A DNA stretch of 34,269 bases from Pseudomonadota bacterium (GTDB lineage: Bacteria; Pseudomonadota; Gammaproteobacteria; Burkholderiales; Thiobacillaceae): the NCBI GenBank assembly GCA_021836225.1, contig JAKBJA010000022.1, positions 1 to 34,269 on the forward strand, in the 5' to 3' direction. Under the pieces are notes generated by a model, which was not told the DNA's origin, did no database searches, and worked only from the letters and a program-made list of their open reading frames with translations. Made by a program: the position numbers and the translations under genes. The first letter of the stretch is position 1, and every line of letters starts with the position of its first letter. Of the stretch, positions 7,148 through 16,678 are shown piece by piece.

Positions 7148-7164
7148 CAGGCTGATGCAGCCTG
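7148..7164. repeat. Hairpin upstream of the peroxiredoxin gene
   Basis: CAGGCTG (7148-7154) and CAGCCTG (7158-7164) form a seven-base-pair stem with a three-base loop, about 40 bases before the peroxiredoxin ATG. There is no T-run. It may be an operator or a leader hairpin. Confidence 0.35.
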
Positions 7165-7204
7165 ACAGGATACAAGCCAGCTATGATGCGTATCAGGAGA
7201 ACAC

Positions 7205-7756
7205 ATGCCGGAACTGATACTGGGTGGATTTGCGGCACTGTTGCTGCTGGCAAGTGCGGCCTTGTGGATGCTGCGTCCAGGCACGCAACTGAGCGAGGGC
7301 TGCGCTGCGCCTGACTTCGCATTGGCAGACCAGGATGGTCTGATCCATCACCTGAGTGATTATGCTGGACACTGGCTGGTGCTGTACTTCTATCCCCGTG
7401 ACGACACGCCGATCTGCACGCAGGAGGCATGCCGCTTTCGCGACGACATCGCAATACTGGACGAACTCGATGCGGTCGTGGTCGGCGTCAGCGTCGACGA
7501 CACCCGCTCGCATGCCGAGTTCGCCCGCAGATATCAGCTGCCGTTTCCGCTGCTGTCGGACCCGGGCGGCAAAACGGCAGCTGTCTACGACAGCCTGCTG
7601 AATCTTGGCCTCGTGCGTTTTGCCCGCCGCCACACTTTCATCGTTGCGCCGGACGGCCGCATCGCAGCACGCTTTGACAAAGTCGATCCAGCGCGCCATG
7701 CAGGGCAAGTGGCCCACACCCTGCGATCCCTGCAACAGTCCGGAATGACGTATTAA
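7205..7756 (+). CDS. Membrane-anchored peroxiredoxin (Bcp/PrxQ type)
   Basis: This 183-residue protein begins with one hydrophobic helix (about residues 3-22) followed by an AhpC/TSA thioredoxin-fold domain. The catalytic site is YPRDDTPICTQEAC, with peroxidatic C71 and a candidate resolving C76 five residues later, as in atypical 2-Cys PrxQ enzymes. These reduce hydroperoxides using thioredoxin. The N-terminal helix is not part of ordinary cytosolic Bcp. It predicts attachment to the inner membrane with the enzyme probably facing the periplasm, which would need a periplasmic reductant. Ribosome site AGGAGA precedes the ATG. Confidence 0.9.
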   Translation: MPELILGGFAALLLLASAALWMLRPGTQLSEGCAAPDFALADQDGLIHHLSDYAGHWLVLYFYPRDDTPICTQEACRFRDDIAILDELDAVVVGVSVDDTRSHAEFARRYQLPFPLLSDPGGKTAAVYDSLLNLGLVRFARRHTFIVAPDGRIAARFDKVDPARHAGQVAHTLRSLQQSGMTY

Positions 7757-7815
7757 GCCCAGCCAGCCGGCCAATAATGATCTAGATTTAGATGATGATC
7801 TGATTGCATGCGTCT

Positions 7816-9027
7816 ATGCCTAGACAACGCGGATTCCCCCTCACCACTGGCGCGGCCTTTGTTGCGTTGATTGCCCTGATTTGCGGGCTGGCATTAAATA
7901 GCCTGTTGCAATTGCAGACGCTGGACGAGCAGATGCAAATGGTGGTTGAGCAGCACAACCGCAAGATCGATCTCATCACGCAAACCCAGGTGGCGGCGCA
8001 TATCCGTACCGACAGCCTGTTCCGCATGGTGCTGGCCGACGATCCCTTTGTACGTGATGCCCATTTTCTGGAATTCAACCGCGCCGGTTTCCTGGTGGGA
8101 AGCGGTCGCAACGACCTGCGCCAGATGGGCTTCACCGCTGCCGAGCAACGCAGCTTTGACGCTCAGACTCGACTGGTCAACGAAATCCAGTCGGTTCAGG
8201 AAAGGGTGATCGACCTGATCTACGCCGATCGCAGCGCAGACGCACGCGATGTGCTGGTGCGGGAAGCCATCCCCATCCAGGATGCCTTCAATCAGCAACT
8301 GGCCGACATGCGCAATCTTTATCATCAGGCCAACGTGGTTGCCCAGCGACAGGCAGAGCAAACCTACCAGCGCACTTATTTGATTACGCTGGCATTCGGC
8401 ATTGCGGCGATTGTCCTGGCGCTCCTGATCGCCTGGCATACCTTGCGGAAAATCCGCTCGACATCCCGACAAATACGCGAACAGATGGTGGAGCTTGAGC
8501 GCTCGCGCACGGCACTACGCGAAGAGGCGACGCATGATCCGCTGACCGGGCTGGCCAACCGTCGGCTGTTTTACGACCGGCTGCAGCAAGCGATTCGCCA
8601 TGCCCACCGCTACGGCGGCAAGGTGGGCATCCTGTATGTGGATCTGGATCGTTTCAAGGAGATCAACGATCAACACGGCCACCATGTGGGTGACGCCGTG
8701 CTGACCGAAGTGGCGAAACGTCTCACTTTCAGCATTCGCGACTCCGATTCGGTCGCACGTCTGGGTGGCGACGAGTTTGTCGTTCTGCTGGAAGAGGTGC
8801 AGGGACGGGATGACTGCCTCGCCGCCGCGTACAAGATCCAGCAGGCGCTGAATGTGGGCACGGTTTTCTTCGGGCTTGATGTGGTCATCGCCGCCAGCAT
8901 CGGTCAGGCGCTTTTCCCTGAGGATGGCGCCGACGAGGACGCCCTGATTCGTGCCGCCGATGCGGCCATGTACCGGATCAAGACCGGCTACGAATCAGAG
9001 CGCCAGCACAGGCTTTCCTTTCAGTGA
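7816..9027 (+). CDS. Membrane diguanylate cyclase
   Basis: This 403-residue protein has a transmembrane helix (about 11-31), a helical extracytoplasmic sensor of roughly 155 residues resembling four-helix-bundle MCP-type sensors, and a second helix (about 188-209). A short linker leads to a C-terminal GGDEF domain from about residue 238. The active site is GGDEF (317-321) and the inhibitory site RDSD (308-311) is intact, so it should make c-di-GMP with product inhibition. ATG 7816 was preferred; an in-frame TTG at 7804 is possible. The last seven bases overlap the convergent phosphatidyltransferase gene. The ligand is unknown. Confidence 0.93.
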   Translation: MPRQRGFPLTTGAAFVALIALICGLALNSLLQLQTLDEQMQMVVEQHNRKIDLITQTQVAAHIRTDSLFRMVLADDPFVRDAHFLEFNRAGFLVGSGRNDLRQMGFTAAEQRSFDAQTRLVNEIQSVQERVIDLIYADRSADARDVLVREAIPIQDAFNQQLADMRNLYHQANVVAQRQAEQTYQRTYLITLAFGIAAIVLALLIAWHTLRKIRSTSRQIREQMVELERSRTALREEATHDPLTGLANRRLFYDRLQQAIRHAHRYGGKVGILYVDLDRFKEINDQHGHHVGDAVLTEVAKRLTFSIRDSDSVARLGGDEFVVLLEEVQGRDDCLAAAYKIQQALNVGTVFFGLDVVIAASIGQALFPEDGADEDALIRAADAAMYRIKTGYESERQHRLSFQ

Positions 9028-9596
9028 GGCTTGAGCGGAACCGAAGCGCGTTCACGACGTGCCTTGGTGCCCCATATCCACACATACTGCACGCCAGATA
9101 CCACGGCGATCACAAACACGGCAGCAAACAGCGGCTGCAGCCAGGCCGTCAGGTCGAGCAGCCCGGCCAGGCTCGCCAGCACCAGCGTCAGCAAGGTGAA
9201 TTCGGCGAACATGTGCGTCTTGCCGAGCCAGGTGGGGTGAATCTCCAGGTGTCCGGCCAGTCCGCGATAGCTCAACGCGCCCAGCACGATGACAGTGTCG
9301 CGCAGCAGGATCGCCAGCGTCACCCACATCGGGATCGCTTCTTCGAGCGTCAGCATCACCAGCGTCACCAGGCCCAGGGCCTTGTCGGCGACCGAGTCGA
9401 GCGCGGCGCCCAGCTGCGTCATCTGCCCGAGCCAGCGCGCCAGCAGGCCATCGATGCCATCCGATACCGCGGCAGCGAGGAACAGCCAGCAGGCGGCCTC
9501 CCAGCGCTGCTGCAGAATCAGCCAGCCCACGACGGGCACGGCCGCGATCCGCAGCATCGTGATGACGTTCGGCAGATTGAATACGCGCTCGCTCAT
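9021..9596 (-). CDS. CDP-alcohol phosphatidyltransferase
   Basis: This 191-residue integral membrane enzyme carries the full CDP-OH-P signature D-x2-D-G-x2-A-R-x8-G-x3-D-x3-D at residues 46-71 (SDGIDGLLARW, then LGAALDSVAD). It transfers a phosphatidyl group from CDP-diacylglycerol to an alcohol. The start MSERVFNLPNVITMLR is typical of PgsA/cardiolipin-synthase-like members, but the acceptor (glycerol-3-phosphate, phosphatidylglycerol or other) cannot be decided. It begins 13 bases after the hrpA stop and is probably in the same transcript. Confidence 0.9.
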   Translation of the reverse strand: MSERVFNLPNVITMLRIAAVPVVGWLILQQRWEAACWLFLAAAVSDGIDGLLARWLGQMTQLGAALDSVADKALGLVTLVMLTLEEAIPMWVTLAILLRDTVIVLGALSYRGLAGHLEIHPTWLGKTHMFAEFTLLTLVLASLAGLLDLTAWLQPLFAAVFVIAVVSGVQYVWIWGTKARRERASVPLKPH

Positions 9597-9609
9597 GCCG
9601 GCAGACTAC

Positions 9610-12600
9610 TCAAGCCAGGGGCTGCCTGGCAAGCTCATCCCACAATTTGTCGAGCCGTTTGACCGACACTGGATACGGCGTTTTGAGCTCCTGGGCGAAC
9701 AGGGAAATGCGCAGTTCCTCCAGCTGCCAGCGGAAATCGTCCAGCGCCACCGGTACCTCGCCCTTCACCTGCGCGCGCCGCGCCAGGTACTTGTTCTGCA
9801 GCGTCAGCACGCCGGCCATGCCGCGCGAATCGCGCGGCTCGGACGCGGGCAGTTTCTCCAGCCGCTTGAGGACGCCTCTGAGATAGCGCGGCAAGTCCTT
9901 CAGGTGCGACCAAGGGATGGTAGTGATGAAGTCCGCCGGCACCAGGGCAGCCAGGTGCGCATGTTCGTCGCGCATCGCGGCGGTGAACTGCGGCTTGGCG
10001 TTGAGGCGGGCCGTCACCTGTGCATGCAGATCGAGGATCTCGGCCGCATCATGCAGCAGCGCCTGCTTGACTACGGCAATTCTGGGCTTGGCGCGCTCCT
10101 TCTGCTTGCCGAAGGTTTTCGCGTCGCGCGGCGTGTCGTCGTCACCCAGCAGTGCACGCGTGGCGATCGCATCGATCAGCGCGGCGCGCAATTGTTCGGG
10201 GCTGCCGAAGCTGCGGTATTTCAGCGCCAGCGCGGTTTCACGCGACAGATCCTTGTCGAGTTGCTTGAACTGGGCGGCCAGCGCGAGCCGCAGCAGGCGC
10301 ACCACGCCGCGCCGGGTCTCGGCCTCCGCCACATCGGGTGCGTCGAGCAGGCGCAGGTCGACGCTCTCGCCGTTGTCGACCAGCGCCGGATAGCCGATCA
10401 GCTCGCGTCCGCCGCGCTTGAATTTCACCTGCTCGGGCAGGTCGCCAAAATTCCATTCGACGAGGCCCGTGCGCTCGAACTCGCTGTCCTCGGCGCCGCC
10501 GCCGTAGGTGATGCGCGCCGCGCCGCCCAGCTGCTGGCGTAGCGCCGCGAGATCGCGGCCGCTGGCGAGTTCCTGTCCGCTGTCGTCGATGACGCTCACG
10601 TTCATGTGCAGGTGCGCCGGCAGCTCGCCCTTCCATTCGTCGGGATGGATGTCGGTGCCGGTTTTCCTGCGGATGAAGGCCGAGAGCGCGTCGGTCAGCG
10701 TCTGATCGCCCGGCTTCGCCGCCGAGAGGAAGGCCGTCACCGCCTCGGGCAGCGGAATCAGCGGGCGGCGCTTGTCCTTGGGCAGACATTTCAGCAGTGC
10801 GGTGAGCTTCTCGCGAATCAGGCCGGGCACCAGCCAATCGACCTGAGCGGCCTCGACGCGGTTGAGCAGGTACAGCGGCAGCTTGAGCGTCACGCCGTCG
10901 AGCGGATGGCCGGGCTCGAAGCGGTACTTGAGCGTGCACGCCACGCCGTCGACCGCCAGGGTCTCGGGGAACAGCGTGTGGTCGGCGCCGAGCCCTTCGC
11001 CGAGGATGTCCTCGCGCTGCAAAAACAGGATTGTCGGGTCGCGCTTTTCAGCCTCCGCACGCCACTGCTCGAATGCCGCGCCGTTGTGGAGATCGGCCGG
11101 GATGCGCGCGTCGAACACGCGGAAGATGCGCTCCTCGTCCAGCCACACGCCGGATTTCCGCGCCTTGTGTTCGAGCGCCTCGATTTCCTTGATCAGCGCG
11201 CGGTTGTGCGCGAACCACGGCGCCTTCGTGTCGTATTCGCCGGCCACCAGCGCGCCGCGGATGAACAGCTCGCGCGACTGCACTGGATCGATCGGGCCGT
11301 AGTGGATCTTGCGCCGCGGCACCAGGGTGATGCCGTACAGGCTGACCCGCTCGAACGCCACCACGCGCGCACCGTCCTTTTCCCAGTGCGGCTCGATGAA
11401 CATGCGCGTGAGCAGATGACGCCCCGCCGCCTCGATCCACTCCGGCCGCACCTCGGCGACGGTGCGCGCGAGCAGCCGCCCGGTGTCGGTCAGCTCGGCT
11501 GCCATGATCCACTTCGGGCCTGCGCCAAGACCGCCCGGAGGGCGAGCGTCTGGCGGCGCACTCCTTGCGGGTGCTTTCTTCGCCAGCGCCGAGCCGGGAT
11601 GAATCGACAGCTTGATGCCGCGCGCGCCCTGGTAGTTTCCCTCGCCCGGCTTGGGGCGTGCCTTCGCATCGTCGGACTTGAAGCCGATGTTGCCCAAAAG
11701 ACCGGAGAGCAGCGCCTGATGGATCGTGTCGTAGCCGGCGTCCTTCTCGTTTTCGCGAAGGCCCAGTTCGGCGACCTGCGCGTGCAGTTGGCCGTGGATG
11801 TCGCGCCATTCACGCATCCGCCGCGGCGACAGGAAATGGTCCTGCAACAGCGTCTGCAGCTGGCGGTTGGTCTTCTTGTGCTGCACCTGCTCCTCGTACC
11901 AGCGCCACAGCTTCAGCCAGCCCATGAAGTCGGAGCGGTCGTCGGAAAACAATTTATGCTTTTCGTCCGCCGCCTGCGCACGCTCCATCGGGCGGTCGCG
12001 CGGATCCTGCACCGACAGCGCGCTGGCGATGATCAGCACCTCGCGCACGCAGCGCTGCTGTTCGGCCGCCAATAACATGCGCGCGATGCGCGGGTCGAGC
12101 GGCAGCCTGGCGAGCTGGGTGCCGATTTTGGACAGCTGCCCCGCCTCATCCAGCGCGTGCAGCTCGGCCAGCAGCTGGTAGCCGTCGGTGACGAGCCGCG
12201 AGCTCGGCGGGTCGATGAAGGGAAAGCCCACCACGTCGCCCAGCCCGAGCGACTTCATGCGCAGGATGACGCCGGCCAATGACGAGCGCAGCAGTTCGGG
12301 ATCGGTGAAGCGCGGCCGGTTGCCGAAATCGGCCTCGTCGTAGAGGCGGATGCAGACACCGTCGGCGACCCGGCCGCAGCGGCCGGCGCGCTGGTTGGCC
12401 GAGGCCTGCGAGACCTTCTCGATCAGCAGCTGCTCGACCTTGTTCCTCGCCGAATAGCGTTTCACCCGCGCAGTGCCGGGGTCGATCACGTAGCGGATGC
12501 CGGGCACGGTGAGCGAGGTCTCGGCGACGTTGGTGGCGAGCACGATGCGCCGCAGCGCATTCGTGGGCTTGAAGATCGCGTCCTGCTCGGCGACCGACAG

Positions 12601-13455
12601 GCGGGAGAACAGCGGCAGGATTTCGGTGCCGGGAGGATGGTGCTTCCTGAGCGCCTCGGCGGTGTCGCGGATTTCGCGCTCGCCCGGGAGGAACACCAGG
12701 ATGTCGCCCGGGCCCACGCGCGCCAGTTCGTCGGTGGCGTCGAGGATGGCGGCGATCTGGTCGGGTGCGTCCTTATCTTTCTTCTCGCGTTCGCCCTTCG
12801 CGGGCGTGGCAGGCTCCTCGCGCTCGATCGGCCGCCAGCGGATTTCCACCGGATAGGTGCGCCCCGACACCTCGATCACCGGGGCAGCGTCGAAATGTTT
12901 GGAGAAACGTTCGGCGTCGATGGTGGCGGAGGTGATGACCACGCGCAGGTCGCTGCGCTTCTCCACCAGCGTTTTCAGATAGCCGAGCAGGAAATCGATG
13001 TTGAGGCTGCGCTCGTGCGCCTCGTCGATGATGATGGTGTCGTAGCGCGAGAGCAGCGGGTCGCCCTGGCTTTCGGCCAGCAGGATGCCGTCCGTCATCA
13101 CCTTGATCGCGGTGTCGTGGCGCACGGTGTCGGTGAAGCGCACCTTGTAGCCGACCAGGCCGCCGAGCTCGCCCCCCAGCTCATGGGCGATGCGTGCCGC
13201 CACCGAACGCGCGGCGATGCGGCGCGGCTGGGTGCAGCCGATGAGTTTCCCCGGTCGCGCCGCCTCTGATCCAAGCCGCGCCTCCAGACACATTTTGGGA
13301 ATCTGCGTGGTCTTGCCGGAGCCGGTTTCGCCGCACAGGATCAGCACGCGGTTGGCCTTGAGCGCGGCGAGGATGTCGTCGCGGCGGGCGGAAACCGGCA
13401 GGTCGGGATAGGCGATATGCAAAAGGCTACTTGTTCTGGATGTATTTGACGTCAT
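9610..13455 (-). CDS. hrpA: ATP-dependent RNA helicase HrpA
   Basis: This 1281-residue DEAH-box helicase is close to the E. coli HrpA length. It shows the Walker A motif GETGSGKTTQIP (42-53), DEAH (144-147), SAT (176-178) and QRAGRCGR (355-362). Helicase-associated HA2 and OB-fold regions and the long HrpA-specific DUF3418-type C-terminus follow. HrpA has been linked to mRNA processing and, in E. coli, to stalled or collided ribosomes. The N-terminus lacks roughly 60 residues found in E. coli before ITYPDNLPVS (here IAYPDLPVS). The gene overlaps the upstream membrane-protein gene by 29 bases, which supports the short start. Confidence 0.96.
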   Translation of the reverse strand: MTSNTSRTSSLLHIAYPDLPVSARRDDILAALKANRVLILCGETGSGKTTQIPKMCLEARLGSEAARPGKLIGCTQPRRIAARSVAARIAHELGGELGGLVGYKVRFTDTVRHDTAIKVMTDGILLAESQGDPLLSRYDTIIIDEAHERSLNIDFLLGYLKTLVEKRSDLRVVITSATIDAERFSKHFDAAPVIEVSGRTYPVEIRWRPIEREEPATPAKGEREKKDKDAPDQIAAILDATDELARVGPGDILVFLPGEREIRDTAEALRKHHPPGTEILPLFSRLSVAEQDAIFKPTNALRRIVLATNVAETSLTVPGIRYVIDPGTARVKRYSARNKVEQLLIEKVSQASANQRAGRCGRVADGVCIRLYDEADFGNRPRFTDPELLRSSLAGVILRMKSLGLGDVVGFPFIDPPSSRLVTDGYQLLAELHALDEAGQLSKIGTQLARLPLDPRIARMLLAAEQQRCVREVLIIASALSVQDPRDRPMERAQAADEKHKLFSDDRSDFMGWLKLWRWYEEQVQHKKTNRQLQTLLQDHFLSPRRMREWRDIHGQLHAQVAELGLRENEKDAGYDTIHQALLSGLLGNIGFKSDDAKARPKPGEGNYQGARGIKLSIHPGSALAKKAPARSAPPDARPPGGLGAGPKWIMAAELTDTGRLLARTVAEVRPEWIEAAGRHLLTRMFIEPHWEKDGARVVAFERVSLYGITLVPRRKIHYGPIDPVQSRELFIRGALVAGEYDTKAPWFAHNRALIKEIEALEHKARKSGVWLDEERIFRVFDARIPADLHNGAAFEQWRAEAEKRDPTILFLQREDILGEGLGADHTLFPETLAVDGVACTLKYRFEPGHPLDGVTLKLPLYLLNRVEAAQVDWLVPGLIREKLTALLKCLPKDKRRPLIPLPEAVTAFLSAAKPGDQTLTDALSAFIRRKTGTDIHPDEWKGELPAHLHMNVSVIDDSGQELASGRDLAALRQQLGGAARITYGGGAEDSEFERTGLVEWNFGDLPEQVKFKRGGRELIGYPALVDNGESVDLRLLDAPDVAEAETRRGVVRLLRLALAAQFKQLDKDLSRETALALKYRSFGSPEQLRAALIDAIATRALLGDDDTPRDAKTFGKQKERAKPRIAVVKQALLHDAAEILDLHAQVTARLNAKPQFTAAMRDEHAHLAALVPADFITTIPWSHLKDLPRYLRGVLKRLEKLPASEPRDSRGMAGVLTLQNKYLARRAQVKGEVPVALDDFRWQLEELRISLFAQELKTPYPVSVKRLDKLWDELARQPLA

Positions 13456-14110
13456 CGAAGGTTTCCAGCCAGGCCGGCCGGTACACCGCCATCACGGTGA
13501 TCGCCATGCCGGTGGAAAACGCTTCGGCCCAGCTGATCAGCAGCGTAGTGTATGGCGTGTAGTGCGTGAGCAGGTAATCGAGCGGGTAGGCGCCGGCGAC
13601 GGTCATCAGCGCGGTGGTGACAAGACCAATCGCCGCCACCGACAGCGCGGCGCCGAAAAAGCCGTTGCCCAGCACATACACGAAGAAATGGTTCGGCAGA
13701 TGGCGGTCCAGCAGGCGGAACACGCCCCAGCTCACCGCCGCGGGCAGCGCCGCCACCAGCAGCGCATCCACCCCGAGCGCGTTCCAGCTGCCGCGCCCGA
13801 ACGCCGCGTTTGCCAGCAGGATCAGCACGCCGGCAAAGGTGGCGCGCCAGAAGCCGAACATCAGCGTCAGCGCCGCCACACCATAAAAGTGAAATGTCAG
13901 CCCCGGTTTGATGCCGGTGCGAATCTGCCACAGCGCCAGCACCGCCACGGTGGCGCCGAGAAACAGATTCAGGCGCGACGGTTCGGCAAGCCGGCGCCAG
14001 TCGCCCGACATCAGCCAGCGCCAGGCCAGGAAAACCAGCCCCAGCCAGCCGATCAGATAAAAGGATTCGGGCAACAGTGATGCGGACAGGCCCGGCGCGG
14101 TAAAATTCAT
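13427..14110 (-). CDS. CbiM-like integral membrane protein (PF01891 type)
   Basis: This 227-residue protein has about six or seven hydrophobic helices. The FHFYGVAALTLMFGFW segment and the near-terminal RPAWLETFDD match stand-alone members of the CbiM energy-coupling-factor family seen in proteobacteria. CbiM/NikM proteins are substrate-binding components for Co2+ or Ni2+ uptake. This variant lacks the N-terminal metal-binding Met-His motif of true CbiM and no CbiN, CbiQ or CbiO genes are present, so metal transport is doubtful. It is first in a unit with hrpA and overlaps it by 29 bases. It is divergent from the UPF0149 gene (60 bases apart). Confidence 0.75.
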   Translation of the reverse strand: MNFTAPGLSASLLPESFYLIGWLGLVFLAWRWLMSGDWRRLAEPSRLNLFLGATVAVLALWQIRTGIKPGLTFHFYGVAALTLMFGFWRATFAGVLILLANAAFGRGSWNALGVDALLVAALPAAVSWGVFRLLDRHLPNHFFVYVLGNGFFGAALSVAAIGLVTTALMTVAGAYPLDYLLTHYTPYTTLLISWAEAFSTGMAITVMAVYRPAWLETFDDVKYIQNK

Positions 14111-14170
14111 AAGCGGATTTTACGCGATGCGCCCGTCCGCACCCTTAATCGAGACCTTCGAGCCCACGCC

Positions 14171-14845
14171 ATGTCCGCAGCCAAATCCCCCAACGCCCCG
14201 CTCCGCGACGAGGAGATCGATGAACTGGCCGATCTGGTCGATCTCATCGACGAGCGCACCGACGTGCCGATTTCGCTCGAAGGCCTCGACGGCTTCATTA
14301 CCGCGCTGGTCTGCAGCCCGCGCGCCATCCCCCCCGAGGAGTATTTCCCGGTGCTGCTCGACCGCGCCGACGGTCTGGCCACGATATTCGAGGACGCAGC
14401 CGATGAGGCGCGCTTCCTCGCGCTGTTCGAGCGCCGCCGCAACGAGATCGCCCGCGCGCTGGCCGCGCCGATCGAAAACCTGGCCGACCCCAAGGCGCTG
14501 TCGCCGCTGGTCATGGACTGGAACGGCCTGCTGGCCGAACTGCCCCCGGCCGAAGCCAAGCGGCTGAAGGAGGCCGGCATCCCGCCCTATGCCCAGCTGT
14601 GGGCCGCCGGCTTCCTGCTGGCGGTGGAGCACTGGGAGGACGATTGGACCCTGCCCGCCGACAGCAAGGACGAAGCCTTCGTCGACGAAGTGCTCGATCC
14701 TTTCTATGTGCTGACGTCCCCGCTCGACGAACTCACACCCGAGGAACGCGCCATCCGCCGCGAAGATCACCTCGCCCTCGCCCTCTGGGGCGCCTACGAA
14801 CTGCGCGAATTCTGGCTCGACCGCGGCCAGGCCCCGCGCCACTGA
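14171..14845 (+). CDS. UPF0149 (YecA/YgfB) family protein
   Basis: This 224-residue acidic soluble protein has the family opening LEGLDGFITALVCSP and the helical WAAGFLLAVEHWEDDW block near residues 143-158. It lacks the C-terminal SEC-C zinc motif found in YecA proper. UPF0149 proteins are all-helical; their general function is not established. It starts a plus-strand series with the HAD phosphatase 36 bases downstream. Confidence 0.87.
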   Translation: MSAAKSPNAPLRDEEIDELADLVDLIDERTDVPISLEGLDGFITALVCSPRAIPPEEYFPVLLDRADGLATIFEDAADEARFLALFERRRNEIARALAAPIENLADPKALSPLVMDWNGLLAELPPAEAKRLKEAGIPPYAQLWAAGFLLAVEHWEDDWTLPADSKDEAFVDEVLDPFYVLTSPLDELTPEERAIRREDHLALALWGAYELREFWLDRGQAPRH

Positions 14846-14881
14846 TCACTTGTAACTTGAACCGTGTAACGTACGTCTGAC

Positions 14882-15559
14882 ATGAAACTCGTCCTCTTCG
14901 ATCTCGACAACACCCTGCTCGCCGGCGACTCCGACTACGAGTGGGGACAATTCCTCATCGCCAAGGGCGCGGTCGACGGCCCCCATTACGAAGCCAAGAA
15001 CAAGGCGTTCTATGAGGACTACAAGGCTGGGCGGCTGGATATCTATGCCTTCCTGGCGTTTGCCCTGCGCCCGCTCGCGACCCACACGCGCGAACAGCTC
15101 GACGCCTGGCATGCCGAATACATGGAAACGCGCATCCGTCCCATGATCACCCAGGCCGCGCGCGATCTCGTCAACAAGCACCTGGACGAGGCCGACCTGA
15201 TCGCCGTCATCACCGCCACCAACAGCTTCGTCACCCGTCCGATCGCCCGGGAATTCGGCATCCCGCACCTGATCGCCACCGATCCCGAGGAGGTCGATGG
15301 CCGCTTCACCGGTGAAGTGGCGGGCACGCCCTGCTTCCGCGAAGGCAAGGTCGTCCGCCTCGAACACTTCCTCGAAGCCCACGGGACCCGGCTGGATTGC
15401 CTCGACACCAGCTGGTTCTACAGCGACTCGCACAACGATCTGCCGCTGCTGGAAAAGGTCCGCCATCCAGTCGCTGTCGATCCCGACCCCACCCTGCTTG
15501 CGCACGCCGAGACCCGGGGCTGGCCGGTCATCTCTTTGCGCCACCCATCATGCAAATAA
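14882..15559 (+). CDS. HAD-IB family hydrolase (SerB-like phosphatase)
   Basis: This 225-residue haloacid-dehalogenase fold protein has motif I DLDNTL (D7 nucleophile, D9 acid/base), motif II T in IAVITATNSF, a motif III Lys (REGKVVRLEHF) and motif IV DSHND (182-186). The C1-type cap lies between motifs I and II. The family includes phosphoserine phosphatase and many enzymes of unknown substrate. Its TAA stop shares a base with the next ATG (TAATG), so the downstream PDC-sensor protein is likely coupled to it. Confidence 0.9.
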   Translation: MKLVLFDLDNTLLAGDSDYEWGQFLIAKGAVDGPHYEAKNKAFYEDYKAGRLDIYAFLAFALRPLATHTREQLDAWHAEYMETRIRPMITQAARDLVNKHLDEADLIAVITATNSFVTRPIAREFGIPHLIATDPEEVDGRFTGEVAGTPCFREGKVVRLEHFLEAHGTRLDCLDTSWFYSDSHNDLPLLEKVRHPVAVDPDPTLLAHAETRGWPVISLRHPSCK

Positions 15560-16551
15560 TGAAGGCTGCTGCTGTGGATCGATCGCCCCTGTCCACCCCC
15601 ACCACGCTTGCCGAAAGCGTCGCCCAACAACGTGAAGCGCTGGCCAATCTGCTGCGCGAACCGCTGGCGCTGGCCGCACAGGCTTGCAGCCGGTCCTGGC
15701 CCAGCCGCGCCGGCCTCAACGCCGCGCTGACGCATGCGCTCAATGATCTGCCTGCGTGCAAATACATGTATGCGCTGGACACCCGCGCGATCCAGCTGTC
15801 CGACAACATCACCCGCGAGGGCCTGATCGAGATCGACTACAACCGCGACCGTTCCAACCGCCCCTACATGAACGAAGCGGTACCAAACCAGGGCTTCCTG
15901 CTGTCGCAGGCCTACATCAGCCTGCGCGCCAAGCGGCCGTCGCTCACCGCGATCCAGATCGTGCGCGACGACGACGGCCGCGTGCTCGGTTTCGTCGGTG
16001 CCGACTTCGACCTGCGCGACCTGCCGATCACCGGCAAGCTGTACGACGAACCGACCTATTGGCGGCAGATCAAGGGCGACCCTGCGATCCGCGGCGCGGT
16101 GTTCCACCAGACGCGCAGCGACAGTCAGATGGACCTGCATCTCGACACCGTGCTGGGGGTGATGGAGGAACTGATGACCGACCGCGGCATCTTCCACGGC
16201 AAGCTGCACTTTTCCAGCAGCCGCGCAACCATCTGGCTGGTCGACGATCCGTATTACTACCGGCTGCTCGACATCGACGCGCTGACCGACCCCGACACCT
16301 GCCTCACCTACCCGCGCCGCCCCTACCCGAACACAGCCGCGGTGCCGAAGGACAAGATCCGTCCGGTGCTGGACAGCCTGCGCGCGCTGCGCTTCATGGA
16401 CGAGACGTTTTATCTGCGCGCCGGCTCGCTCAACATCTTCAACGGCATGGTCGGCCTCACCTTTTCCTGCGACGGCTCGCACTACCTGCCGTGGGACGAA
16501 TTCCTCTCCAAGGGTTACGACTTCTGGGCGTCCGGCAAGGCGCTCGGCTGA
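15559..16551 (+). CDS. Soluble PDC (Cache-like) sensor domain protein
   Basis: This 330-residue protein has a PDC/Cache-like core in its first half: IEIDYNRDRSNRPYMNEAV, AYISLRAKRPSLTAIQIV and DDDGRVLGFVGADFDLRDL are typical of these ligand-binding domains. The second half (about residues 190-330) is not recognised. No transmembrane helix, signal peptide or output domain (GGDEF, HAMP, kinase, MCP) is visible, so it appears cytoplasmic and free-standing. Start ATG 15559 overlaps the HAD stop; ATG 15550 three codons earlier is an alternative. Confidence 0.75.
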   Translation: MKAAAVDRSPLSTPTTLAESVAQQREALANLLREPLALAAQACSRSWPSRAGLNAALTHALNDLPACKYMYALDTRAIQLSDNITREGLIEIDYNRDRSNRPYMNEAVPNQGFLLSQAYISLRAKRPSLTAIQIVRDDDGRVLGFVGADFDLRDLPITGKLYDEPTYWRQIKGDPAIRGAVFHQTRSDSQMDLHLDTVLGVMEELMTDRGIFHGKLHFSSSRATIWLVDDPYYYRLLDIDALTDPDTCLTYPRRPYPNTAAVPKDKIRPVLDSLRALRFMDETFYLRAGSLNIFNGMVGLTFSCDGSHYLPWDEFLSKGYDFWASGKALG

Positions 16552-16678
16552 AGCACCCCATGGCCGAGCGAGGGCGAACAAGCCGCCTATGCCCCAAGCG
16601 GTGCACCCGCTTTATGGCTATTCTGTCTAGAATTGCCCACCGCCCAACCGGGCTTTCCTGCCGCGACAACAAAAACCG

